Shown: positions 1 to 7,365 of the stretch, one piece after another
Numbering within the stretch: position 1 is the first letter of the stretch
How the letters are laid out: every line of letters starts with the position of its first letter
Source of the DNA: a bacterium
Lineage (GTDB): Bacteria > Bacillota_I > Bacilli_A > Izemoplasmatales > UBA1188
DNA: 32,293 nucleotides
Assembly (NCBI GenBank): GCA_017541975.1
Contig: JAFXYB010000009.1
Span: 1 to 32,293 of the forward strand
Reading direction: 5' to 3'
Translations under genes and position numbers: made by a program
The notes under the pieces: model-generated
Told to the model about the DNA's origin: nothing
Database searches by the model: none
The model's input: the letters and a program-made list of their open reading frames with translations, nothing else

Positions 1-857
1 ACGAATCGATTAATACAAATAGAAAGATTTCAAATGATATTGGTATAAAAGTTTATGGAAACAGCGGAATTAATGATTTACCGATTCATAATCATAAATC
101 AGTTGAAATAATCTATGTTTATCATGGAAATGTTTTAATAAACATTAATCATCAGGATATTCAGCTCACTAAAGGCGATTTAATTATCATTAATAAATAT
201 ACAAATCACACATTAAAAAATACCAATGGTAATGAGATAGTAATAACTTTTATGATTCAGGATAGAACTCTTGCCAAGATCTTAGAAAATATAGATAAAA
301 ATTGCAATCTGAAGGAATTCTTAGAGAATAATTATAACAACAATCTTACAAACAACTATTTAGTGTATCAAACAGAAAACAATGCAATTATAAACAACAT
401 AATAGATAGTTTTATCTATCTTATTGTTGAAAGAAAAACTGATAGTCCTATTAGTATAGCACTTCTTCAAACATTATTTGAATCACTTCAAGAAATGGAA
501 GAACGTATGCTTTATCCTATAAATTTAATTGATAAAGATGATGAATTTAAGAACCACGTTTTAGATGAAATAAAAATGAATTACATGAAACTATCTCTTA
601 AGTATTTATCCAAGAAACTTGGACTAACAAATGAATATCTAAGTAGAAAGATCAATAAGGTATTTGGAAAGAATTTTAGTCAAGTTCTCTTAGAAGAGAG
701 GATGGTTATTGCAGAAGAATATATAAGAAATACCAGAATAAATATTACTGAAATCGCAAGTCTTGTTGGATATGAAAATAAGAGCTTTTTCTATAAAGAA
801 TTTAAGAATCTTTATGGATTAACTCCAATGAAATATCGTCAAATATTTAATAAATAA
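1..857 (+). CDS. AraC-family transcriptional regulator with cupin sensor domain (5' partial)
   Basis: The reading frame is open from base 3 to the stop at 855-857, so the first internal ATG (252) is not the true start; the gene begins before the window and at least 284 residues are visible. The first ~85 residues look like an AraC-type cupin: spaced histidines in PIHNHKSVEIIYVYHGN, then QLTKGDLIIINKYTNH. The last ~100 residues are a double helix-turn-helix of the AraC type (LSLKYLSKKLGLTNEYLSRK, then ITEIASLVGYENKSFFYKEF and the closing GLTPMKYRQI). Such proteins bind a small ligand, often a sugar, and activate nearby genes. The target is probably upstream, outside the window. Family is certain; the ligand is unknown. 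The missing 5' end is likely short. Confidence 0.93.
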   Translation, partial: ESINTNRKISNDIGIKVYGNSGINDLPIHNHKSVEIIYVYHGNVLININHQDIQLTKGDLIIINKYTNHTLKNTNGNEIVITFMIQDRTLAKILENIDKNCNLKEFLENNYNNNLTNNYLVYQTENNAIINNIIDSFIYLIVERKTDSPISIALLQTLFESLQEMEERMLYPINLIDKDDEFKNHVLDEIKMNYMKLSLKYLSKKLGLTNEYLSRKINKVFGKNFSQVLLEERMVIAEEYIRNTRINITEIASLVGYENKSFFYKEFKNLYGLTPMKYRQIFNK

Positions 858-866
858 AACATTATC

Positions 867-897
867 ATATTTATTTAAAATAAATATACAATTTTTA
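867..897 (+). terminator. possible weak terminator or AT-only dyad after the AraC gene
   Basis: A near-perfect palindrome with 10-base arms (ATATTTATTT and AAATAAATAT around one A, 867-887) is followed by a short T-rich run. The stem has no G-C pair, so termination would be weak. It may be only AT-rich spacer. Confidence 0.3.
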
Positions 898-919
898 TTA
901 AACACACGTATTAAGGTAT

Positions 920-963
920 TATAATAATTTTATATATAGAATATAGTATACACATAGTGTATA
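920..963 (+). promoter_or_regulatory. candidate promoter and operator-like dyad upstream of fakA
   Basis: TATAAT lies at 920-925 with only a weak -35 candidate (TTAAAC, 898-903, spacer 16). Downstream at 947-963 is TATACAC-ATA-GTGTATA, 7-base perfect arms around a 3-base centre, placed where a repressor could block transcription into fakA. No matching regulator can be named. Confidence 0.4.
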
Positions 964-1068
964 ATGCACAATTTTCTTATAAATACTTTACATCTTTATA
1001 AAGATGTGATAACATTTATCAGTCGCAATTTTTGTGAAAAAGATGTGAATTGCGATATTAGGAGTAGT

Positions 1069-2775
1069 ATGAACGAAGATTTAAAGAAACTTAAAGTTCT
1101 AAAAACTAAGGACCTAATTCAAATGGTTAGAATGGGTGTAGAGAACTTAAGTGCTCATATAGATGAAGTTAATGATTTAAATGTATTCCCAGTACCTGAT
1201 GGAGATACTGGTACAAATATGAAAAGAACCATTGAAACTGGTTATAGTGTAATTAAGGATGCTGATATAAATCAGCCTTTATGTCAAACAGCACAAGATT
1301 TATCAAAAGGAATGCTTCTCGGTGCAAGAGGAAATAGCGGTGTTATTCTTTCACAAATCTTTAGAGGTTTCTCTAATGGTCTTGACCATAAGAGAGAAGT
1401 GGGCGTACCTGGCCTTGTAATCGCTTTTAAGGCTGCGGTTAAACAAGCCTATAGTGCCGTTGTAAAACCTGTAGAAGGAACAATTTTGACCGTTTTAAAG
1501 GAATCTGTACAAAAGGCAAGCAAATCCAATAATCCTACAATCTATCAATTCTTTATTAACCTCTTAACTCAAGCAAGAATAACTCTCGCTAATACTAAAG
1601 AAATGTTAGATGTTTTAAAAGAAGCTGATGTAATTGATTCTGGTGGAGCTGGCCTCACATATATTTTTGAAGGTTTCTTATCTTATTTTGAAGGCGCACT
1701 TCCAGATCCAAAATACAAAGAAACAGTTTACGATACAAACGATAGCCATAAAAACGATGCAAACCTCGACTTTTCATTATTTAATGAATATTCTGAATTA
1801 GATTTTGGTTATTGTACAGAATTTATCCTTCAACTTTCTGCAAGTAAGGTAGAAGATGTTCATAACTTCGATGAAAAAGAAGTTATCGACTATCTAATGG
1901 GTGTTGGTGATAGTGTTGTTTGTTTCAAAGATGGAACATTAATCAAAACACACGTACACACAAAAGATCCTGGTGCTGTTTTAAGCTACGTTAGAAGATG
2001 GGGAGAATTCCTCACCATCAAAGTTGAAAATATGGCACTTCAACACAACAATAAAATTGCTAAAGAAGAAGAGAAAGAAAAAGAAAAACCTCATAAATTT
2101 ATGGGTATCGTCTCTGTATGTCAAGGAAGAGGCCTTGTAAAAGCTTTCAAAGATTTAAATATCGATGAAATAGTTGATGGAAAACAAACAATGAATCCTT
2201 CTACAGAAGATTTTATTAAAGCATTTGATGGAATCAATGCTGATAATATAGTTGTTTTACCAAACAACTCAAATATCATTCTTGCTGCTGAACAAGCAAG
2301 AGATATCTACAATGAATCTCATGAAAACACTAAAGTTCATGTCATCAAAACTAAAAGCATCGCTCAAGGTTATGTTGCATCAACTCTTCTTCAATTCCAA
2401 TCTGATGATATTGATGAAATGATTCAAGATGTAACTATGTCAATTGAGGATGTTAATTCTCTTGAAGTAACAACCGCCACAAGAAATACCAAAGTAAATG
2501 GTGTTGATGTTAAGAAAAACGATTTTATCGGTATTCTAAATCACAATCTAGTTTCTGATAAGAGAAGTAAAATTGATTGTATCGTTGATTCTCTTTCTAA
2601 AGTTGATTCAATCAAAGATAGAGAAACTCTCCTTTTGATCTTTGGTAAGGATATGAAGAACCAAAAAGAAAAAGATGATACAATCAAACAAATCAAGAAG
2701 AATTATCCATCTTTAAACATCGATATTATCGATGGTGAACAAGATGTTTACTGCTATATAGCTGCAGTTTGTTAA
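1069..2775 (+). CDS. fakA: fatty acid kinase ATP-binding subunit FakA (DhaL/DAK2 domain)
   Basis: FakA phosphorylates exogenous fatty acids carried by a DegV/FakB partner so they can enter phospholipid synthesis at the membrane. The N-terminal DhaL domain shows NVFPVPDGDTGTNM (residues ~38-51, Mg-ATP binding aspartates), LGARGNSGVILSQIFRG and SGGAGLTYIFEG. The middle and C-terminal domains of the DAK1_2 type follow. The start at 1069 gives 568 residues, close to the usual ~550, and has AGGAG at 1060-1064. The frame is open back to an ATG at 964, but that start has no ribosome binding site and would add 35 residues unlike the family. The usual Bacilli neighbour asp23/yloU is not adjacent, and no FakB is in the window. 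A strong terminator follows. Confidence 0.93.
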   Translation: MNEDLKKLKVLKTKDLIQMVRMGVENLSAHIDEVNDLNVFPVPDGDTGTNMKRTIETGYSVIKDADINQPLCQTAQDLSKGMLLGARGNSGVILSQIFRGFSNGLDHKREVGVPGLVIAFKAAVKQAYSAVVKPVEGTILTVLKESVQKASKSNNPTIYQFFINLLTQARITLANTKEMLDVLKEADVIDSGGAGLTYIFEGFLSYFEGALPDPKYKETVYDTNDSHKNDANLDFSLFNEYSELDFGYCTEFILQLSASKVEDVHNFDEKEVIDYLMGVGDSVVCFKDGTLIKTHVHTKDPGAVLSYVRRWGEFLTIKVENMALQHNNKIAKEEEKEKEKPHKFMGIVSVCQGRGLVKAFKDLNIDEIVDGKQTMNPSTEDFIKAFDGINADNIVVLPNNSNIILAAEQARDIYNESHENTKVHVIKTKSIAQGYVASTLLQFQSDDIDEMIQDVTMSIEDVNSLEVTTATRNTKVNGVDVKKNDFIGILNHNLVSDKRSKIDCIVDSLSKVDSIKDRETLLLIFGKDMKNQKEKDDTIKQIKKNYPSLNIDIIDGEQDVYCYIAAVC

Positions 2776-2781
2776 ACAAGT

Positions 2782-2809
2782 AAAAAGCATCACATTGTGA
2801 TGTTTTTTT
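2782..2809 (+). terminator. Rho-independent terminator of fakA
   Basis: CATCAC-ATT-GTGATG hairpin (2788-2802), flanked by A residues on the 5' side and a run of seven T on the 3' side, seven bases after the fakA stop. Confidence 0.88.
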
Positions 2810-2852
2810 ATGCTCAAAAATGATTTCTTTGTGATAAAACACCGTCTATTCA

Positions 2853-2879
2853 TTGATTTTTAATCTTTTATTGTATAAT
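2853..2879 (+). promoter_or_regulatory. candidate sigma-A promoter for the J-domain gene
   Basis: TTGATT (2853-2858) and perfect TATAAT (2874-2879) with a 15-base spacer, 17 bases before the start codon. The spacer is short by two bases but the -10 is ideal. Confidence 0.55.
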
Positions 2880-2895
2880 AAAATGGGTAAAAAAT

Positions 2896-3693
2896 ATGAA
2901 AGATTACTATCAAATCCTTGGTATAAGCAGAAATGCATCAAGTGAAGAAATCAAATCTGCATATCGTAAACTTGCGAATAAATATCATCCTGATGTTTCA
3001 ACCGATAAAGATGCCAATGAAAAAATGGCAGAGATAAATGAGGCATATCAAACTCTTAGAGATTCAGAAAAACGTGCTCAATATGATCAATTCGGTGAAT
3101 CAGCATATCCATTTCAAGATGGTTCTGCTAATGAGTCATATTACAAGCCTAACAGTAACTACTATGAATACAATAGAGGATATTTTTATTCAAAGGGTCC
3201 AATATCTCTTGGAAAATTCATTTTCAGGATCGTTTTCATATTTTTATTAATCAATGCCTTATTCTCTTTAGGCTCACTTCTAATTCAAAGAGCATTCTTT
3301 ACCGATGAAACAATAGAAGTTGCCAAAGAACAAACTGATTTTCAATTCACATTGGATGAAATTAATGCAACCGCAAGAATAACCGGTCTTAGTAGATACA
3401 TCATGGATACTAGTATTCAATCGATTGAAATACCAGCTACCATCACAAATAGAGGCAGAACTTATAAAGTAATATCAATTGGACAAAACTGTTTTAAGAA
3501 TTGCACAAATCTAACATCAATATCAATTCCGTCATCAGTTACATTAGTCGATAGTTATGCATTCTATAGATGCAACAAACTTGGTACTGTATATTACTAT
3601 GGAACAATGGAACAATTCTCCAAGATAACAATTAGAGATGGGAACCCATATTTTAAAAACGCTACAATAGTATGTTATGACTTTACTATTTAA
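2896..3693 (+). CDS. J-domain / transmembrane / BspA-type LRR fusion protein
   Basis: Residues 2-67 form a complete J domain with the HPD motif at 31-33 and the helix IV end KRAQYDQFG; this part would stimulate the ATPase of DnaK. There is no G/F region or zinc-finger domain, so it is not canonical DnaJ. A Tyr/Asn-rich linker (75-100) leads to one hydrophobic segment (~108-131). The C-terminal ~110 residues contain a BspA-type LRR_5 unit ([20 protein letters not shown], then AFYRC) and the familiar tail [13 protein letters not shown]. If the J domain is cytoplasmic, the LRR part would lie outside the cell. The gene has its own promoter and no partner gene next to it, and lies far from dnaK at 31.9 kb. 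Domains are confident; topology and function are inferred. Confidence 0.9.
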   Translation: MKDYYQILGISRNASSEEIKSAYRKLANKYHPDVSTDKDANEKMAEINEAYQTLRDSEKRAQYDQFGESAYPFQDGSANESYYKPNSNYYEYNRGYFYSKGPISLGKFIFRIVFIFLLINALFSLGSLLIQRAFFTDETIEVAKEQTDFQFTLDEINATARITGLSRYIMDTSIQSIEIPATITNRGRTYKVISIGQNCFKNCTNLTSISIPSSVTLVDSYAFYRCNKLGTVYYYGTMEQFSKITIRDGNPYFKNATIVCYDFTI

Positions 3694-3710
3694 TATAAAT
3701 AGTATATAAT
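3682..3710 (+). promoter_or_regulatory. candidate promoter for the nfeD-SPFH pair
   Basis: TTTACT (3682-3687), 17-base spacer, TATAAT (3705-3710). The -35 box lies inside the last codons of the preceding gene. No terminator separates the two genes. Confidence 0.45.
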
Positions 3711-3732
3711 AATATTCAGGGAGGTAAAAGAC

Positions 3733-4194
3733 ATGATAATGATTTATGTTTGGCTAGCTATTTTTCTAGCAAGTGTATTTATCGAATTAGCTCTTCCTGC
3801 ACTAGTATCCGTATGGTTTGCTGCAGGTAGCTTTGTATCTCTAATCTTAGCAGTTATCTTTGCTGCAGCGATGGGAGATGCAGCTTATGGCCTAATATGG
3901 CTAGAAGTTCTTGTGTTTATTATAGTTTCTGTAGCTACGATCATCTTAATAAGACCTCTCGTTTGGAACAAAAGAAAAGAACTTAGAACAAATGTTGATT
4001 CAATGATTGGAAAAATCGGTATCGTTGAAGATGAAATCTCAAAATACGTCTATGGTTCTGCAAAGTTTGAAGGTCTTGTATGGTCATGTAAGCTAGCGGA
4101 TTCTGAAAATGAGCCGATTAAGAAAGATGAGCTTGTAGAAATCGTTAAAATCGATGGAAACAAGGCCATCGTCGTAAAACACAATGAAGAATAA
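3733..4194 (+). CDS. NfeD-like membrane protein
   Basis: A short NfeD-family protein of 153 residues. Hydrophobic segments cover about residues 2-25, 28-46 and 52-75, followed by a soluble C-terminal OB-fold-like domain (MIGKIGIVEDEISKYVYGSA ... LVEIVKIDGNKAIVVKH). Short NfeD proteins of this kind are the standard operon partners of SPFH/stomatin proteins and are thought to help organise membrane microdomains. Here the SPFH gene follows after 19 bases. The ribosome binding site AGGGAGGT (3718-3725) fits the ATG at 3733; a second ATG two codons later is possible. No ClpP-like protease domain is present, so this is the truncated class. Confidence 0.88.
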   Translation: MIMIYVWLAIFLASVFIELALPALVSVWFAAGSFVSLILAVIFAAAMGDAAYGLIWLEVLVFIIVSVATIILIRPLVWNKRKELRTNVDSMIGKIGIVEDEISKYVYGSAKFEGLVWSCKLADSENEPIKKDELVEIVKIDGNKAIVVKHNEE

Positions 4195-4213
4195 TATTTA
4201 GGAGGAATATAAA

Positions 4214-5158
4214 ATGAGAACTATTTTTATGGAACCAGGTGGAATCGTAGGACTTGTAATTGCTATTATCGTGCTTGTAGGTCTTGCAGTTTCAGGAATT
4301 AAAATCGTTAAACAAACTGAAAAATTAGTTATTGAAAGAGTTGGTAAATTCCACTCAATTCTAGATCCAGGTGTACATTGGATTTGGCCTTTCTTTGATA
4401 GAGTAGCTTTAAGAGTTGTGATGAAAGAACAAATCAGAGACTTTGATCCACAACCAGTTATTACAAAAGATAATGTTACAATGCAAATTGATACAGTAGT
4501 TTTCTTCCAAATTACTGATCCAAAGCTCTATGCTTATGGTGTAGTAAATCCTATTAACGCAATTGAAAACTTATCTTCAACAACATTAAGAAATATCATC
4601 GGTGAATTAGACCTTGATGAAACATTAACATCAAGAGATATCATCAACACAAAGATGAGATCAATCCTCGATGAAGCAACTGACCCATGGGGAATTAAAG
4701 TTAACCGTGTCGAAGTTAAAAACATTCTCCCTCCAAAAGACATCAGAGATGCAATGGAACGTCAGATGAGAGCTGAAAGAGAAAAGAGAGAAAAGATCTT
4801 ACTCGCAGAAGGTGAAAGACAATCTCAAATCTTAAAAGCTCAAGGTGAAAAAGAAGCTGCAGTCTTAAAGGCTGAAGGTGAAAAAGAAGCTCAGATTCTA
4901 AAAGCTGAAGCAGAAAAAGAAGCTAAGATTAGAATTGCAGAAGGTGAAGCTAAAGCTATCGTTGCTAAGAGAGAAGCTGAAGCTGCTGGTATTAAAGCTT
5001 TAAGAGAAGCTAAACCAGATGATGCAGTTCTCACAATCAAATCTTATGAAGCTCTTGAAAAGGTTGCTGATGGACAAGCTACAAAGATTATCGTTCCATC
5101 AAATCTTCAAGATGTTGCAACTCTCGCTACAACAGTAAAAGAAATCGTTAAAAAATAA
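4214..5158 (+). CDS. SPFH/Band 7 (stomatin/QmcA-like) membrane scaffold protein
   Basis: The protein has 314 residues: an N-terminal membrane anchor (~11-30), an SPFH domain beginning KQTEKLVIERVGKFHSILDP and running to ~170, then a long charged helix. From residue 195 to 260 the helix is built of six 11-residue repeats of the form ILKAEGEKEAQ, predicting a long right-handed coiled coil of the kind that lets SPFH proteins form cage-like oligomers. It ends in a short hydrophobic stretch and IIVPSNLQD, as in slipins and QmcA. AGGAGG at 4200-4205 places the start. The adjacent upstream NfeD-like gene and the downstream terminator make a two-gene unit. Likely role: membrane microdomain organisation and protease or envelope-stress support (family knowledge). 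Confidence 0.93.
   Translation: MRTIFMEPGGIVGLVIAIIVLVGLAVSGIKIVKQTEKLVIERVGKFHSILDPGVHWIWPFFDRVALRVVMKEQIRDFDPQPVITKDNVTMQIDTVVFFQITDPKLYAYGVVNPINAIENLSSTTLRNIIGELDLDETLTSRDIINTKMRSILDEATDPWGIKVNRVEVKNILPPKDIRDAMERQMRAEREKREKILLAEGERQSQILKAQGEKEAAVLKAEGEKEAQILKAEAEKEAKIRIAEGEAKAIVAKREAEAAGIKALREAKPDDAVLTIKSYEALEKVADGQATKIIVPSNLQDVATLATTVKEIVKK
4796..4993 (+). repeat. six tandem 33-bp units encoding 11-residue coiled-coil repeats
   Basis: Six consecutive 33-base units inside the SPFH gene encode ILLAEGERQSQ, ILKAQGEKEAA, VLKAEGEKEAQ, ILKAEAEKEAK, IRIAEGEAKAI and VAKREAEAAGI. Units 2-4 are closely similar, so copy number could vary between strains. Confidence 0.85.
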
Positions 5159-5176
5159 TTAAAATCAAATTCTACT

Positions 5177-5199
5177 AGGAGGCTTCGGCCTCCTTTTTT
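5177..5199 (+). terminator. Rho-independent terminator with UUCG tetraloop
   Basis: AGGAGGC (5177-5183), loop TTCG, GCCTCCT (5188-5194), then six T. The C(UUCG)G loop is exceptionally stable. Ends the nfeD-SPFH unit. Confidence 0.95.
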
Positions 5200-5286
5200 C
5201 ATTCTCTTAAGCTAGTAGATAGTTTTTTCACACCTTCCAAGTTTATTCATAAAAAATAAACCGAAAGAAAAATAGTGGTAGATTTT

Positions 5287-5305
5287 TATAGTACAAAGTA
5301 CTATA
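5287..5305 (+). promoter_or_regulatory. operator-like perfect dyad TATAGTAC-AAA-GTACTATA
   Basis: Perfect 8-base arms around AAA in the otherwise featureless 250-base gap before the XRE regulator gene (start 5409). It has no following T run, so it is not a terminator. It could be the regulator's own operator. The rest of the gap (5200-5408) holds AT-rich sequence with two candidate promoters: TTGTTA 5331 / TATTCT 5353, and TTGCAT 5373 / GATAAT 5394. Confidence 0.45.
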
Positions 5306-5408
5306 TATAAAAATTCTCATAAAATAGTTATTGTTAGAAGTCCACTTTCTATTATTCTCTCTATCATAGAATTTGCATTTTTGCCTCGATTATGATAATA
5401 TTTTAGAC

Positions 5409-6122
5409 ATGAATAATATGTATGAAATCCTAAGCGACAACTTAACACGCCTAAGAAAGAGTAGAAACCTTACTCAAGCTGAATTCGCTGATATAATTAA
5501 ATATTCTGATAAGTCTGTATCAAAATGGGAGACTGGTATGTCTGTCCCAAACCTCGAAACTCTAGTAGAAATCGCAGACTTTTATGGCATGACTTTAGAT
5601 GATCTTGTAAAGAAACCAGTTGATTCAGAAAAAGTTCTAATCGTCGAAAAGATTCAAAAGACCAATAAACTCACAATCACCTTATTATCAATTGCCGCAG
5701 TATGGCTACTTGCGACAATCATCTTTGTATATTCAATTCTTAGTGACAAAGGCACCCCTTGGTGGCAATCTTTCATCTGGGCTATTCCTGCGTCATTCAT
5801 CCTTGCGATAATCTTTAGCGCCATTTGGAATCGTAAATTCTTATTTATATCATTAAGTGGTTTCCTTTGGTCGATAATTCTTGGAATCTTCATTCAAACA
5901 CTACCTCTTCAAAACACTTACCTTTTCTTCATAGTTGGTGTACCAATTCAAGTGATAATTATTCTATCAAGAGGAATGAACAAAGCTAACCAAGAAGAAG
6001 GCATCGAAAGAATCTCTGTGAATGAAAAGAAGAGACAAGAAAGAAAGAGACTCAAAAAACAAATCAGAGAATTAAATAGAGCCAAATCAAGAGCGGCTAA
6101 AGAAAGAGAGAAATCAAATTAA
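5409..6122 (+). CDS. XRE-family HTH regulator with C-terminal membrane domain
   Basis: Residues ~8-65 (from ATG 5409, 237 residues) are a Cro/CI-type helix-turn-helix: LSDNLTRLRKSRNLTQAEFA followed by SDKSVSKWETGMSVPNLETL and DFYGMTLDDLV. Four hydrophobic segments follow (near residues 77-98, 107-128, 133-153 and 156-174), then a Lys/Arg/Glu-rich cytoplasmic tail. Membrane-bound XRE proteins usually sense envelope state or a membrane partner, but no target is named by the sequence. Codons 5373-5408 are open back to a TTG, but this region looks like a promoter, so ATG 5409 (or 5418) is preferred. Neither has a clear Shine-Dalgarno, so translation may be near-leaderless. Confidence 0.87.
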   Translation: MNNMYEILSDNLTRLRKSRNLTQAEFADIIKYSDKSVSKWETGMSVPNLETLVEIADFYGMTLDDLVKKPVDSEKVLIVEKIQKTNKLTITLLSIAAVWLLATIIFVYSILSDKGTPWWQSFIWAIPASFILAIIFSAIWNRKFLFISLSGFLWSIILGIFIQTLPLQNTYLFFIVGVPIQVIIILSRGMNKANQEEGIERISVNEKKRQERKRLKKQIRELNRAKSRAAKEREKSN

Positions 6123-6137
6123 TGATTTCTTTTTTTA
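6109..6137 (+). terminator. terminator overlapping the end of the XRE gene
   Basis: AGAAATCA (6109-6116), six-base loop that contains the stop codon, TGATTTCT (6123-6130), then a run of seven or more T. Stem is AT-rich but perfectly paired. Confidence 0.75.
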
Positions 6138-6170
6138 TCGAATTGTTATATATTATAGTGTAAAAGAAAT

Positions 6171-7310
6171 ATGGAAAACAAACAAAAAAAGAAAGTAATA
6201 GTAGGGCTTTCTGGTGGCGTAGATTCAAGCGTTGCCGCTAAACTACTCATAGATCAAGGATATGAAGTTGAAGGAATGTTCATGAGAAATTGGGATTCCT
6301 TTTTAAACAACGATATTCTCGGAAACCCTAACGATATTACCGATATTTGTCCACAAGAAAAAGATTATAATGATGCCGTAGAAGTTGCGAAAACACTTGG
6401 CATTAAGTTACATAGGGTTGATTTTGTCAAAGAATATTGGGATAATGTATTCACCTATTTTTTAAATGAATATAAAAAAGGTAGAACCCCAAATCCAGAT
6501 GTAATGTGCAACAAATACATCAAATTTGATTATTTTAAGAAAAAAGCTATTGAACTTGGTGCTGATTACATCGCTATGGGACATTTCGCAAACGTTAAGA
6601 TAATAGATGGTATCACCCACCTCTATAAAGGAAAAGATTTAAATAAAGACCAAACCTATTTCCTTGCGATGACACCAAGAGATAAGCTAGATAATGCTCT
6701 CTTCCCAGTTGGTAATCTCACAAAAGCTGAGGTTAGAGAAATCGCAAAATCCCTAAACCTCATAACCGCAAACAAGAAAGATTCAACTGGTATCTGTTTT
6801 ATTGGTGAAAGACATTTCACAGAATTCCTCGCAAATTACCTTCCAGCTAAAGAAGGAAATATTATCTCGACTGATGGAAAAGTCCTCGGTAAGCACTATG
6901 GCCTTATGAATTACACAATCGGTCAAAGAAAAGGTATCGGTATAGGTGGTCTAAACGACGAAGAAAAGCTCCCTTGGTTTGTAGTAGGTAAAGATTTAAA
7001 GAATAACGTATTAATTGTCGGCCAAGGAAAAGAAAACGAACTCCTCTATAGTGATTCTTGTATCATCGAAGATATCAACCTAATAAATCCACTCGAAAGT
7101 AATGATCTTTATGGAAAATTTAGATATCGTTCTCAAGATGTTAAAATACACGTTGAGTTTAAAGAAAATAATGAGGCAAGAATAACTTATGACCACGTTA
7201 AAAGTGTTACACCAGGTCAAATCCTTGTCTTCTATGGTGAAGATGGAGAATGTTTTGGTGGTGGTATCATAAAAGAAGTATTCTATAAAGGCGAAAAAAG
7301 AAAATATTAA
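6171..7310 (+). CDS. mnmA: tRNA-specific 2-thiouridylase MnmA
   Basis: MnmA makes 2-thiouridine at position 34 of tRNA for Lys, Glu and Gln, using ATP and a cysteine-desulfurase-derived persulfide. The PP-loop motif VGLSGGVDSSVAAK is at residues 11-23. The two catalytic cysteines are present: C113 in NPDVMCNKYIKFD and C209 in DSTGICFIGERHF. MGHFANV and NYTIGQRKGIGIGG are also diagnostic. Length (379) is normal. There is only a weak ribosome binding site, and a poor TATAGT-type -10 (6154-6159) lies just before it. The sulfur-donor desulfurase is not adjacent. Single gene between a terminator and the secreted-protein cassette. Confidence 0.97.
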   Translation: MENKQKKKVIVGLSGGVDSSVAAKLLIDQGYEVEGMFMRNWDSFLNNDILGNPNDITDICPQEKDYNDAVEVAKTLGIKLHRVDFVKEYWDNVFTYFLNEYKKGRTPNPDVMCNKYIKFDYFKKKAIELGADYIAMGHFANVKIIDGITHLYKGKDLNKDQTYFLAMTPRDKLDNALFPVGNLTKAEVREIAKSLNLITANKKDSTGICFIGERHFTEFLANYLPAKEGNIISTDGKVLGKHYGLMNYTIGQRKGIGIGGLNDEEKLPWFVVGKDLKNNVLIVGQGKENELLYSDSCIIEDINLINPLESNDLYGKFRYRSQDVKIHVEFKENNEARITYDHVKSVTPGQILVFYGEDGECFGGGIIKEVFYKGEKRKY

Positions 7311-7365
7311 AAAATATTTAAACAAATAAACATGGCACAAGTATTTATTCATATGAGGTGATATT

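Noticed and set aside
964-1068. Upstream extension of FakA to ATG 964 (603-residue form)
   Set aside because: No ribosome binding site, lies next to an operator-like dyad, and adds residues unlike the family; ATG 1069 has AGGAG.
4214-5158. Flotillin rather than stomatin/QmcA-type protein
   Set aside because: Short single anchor, 314-residue length and the ILPPKDIRDAMERQMRAERE junction fit slipin/QmcA; flotillins are longer with a different C-terminal helix.
5241-5261. GTTTATT-N7-AATAAAC dyad as a fourth copy of the pot operator
   Set aside because: Lacks the outer T/A of TGTTTA/TAAACA and the half-site spacing is 11, not 6-7.
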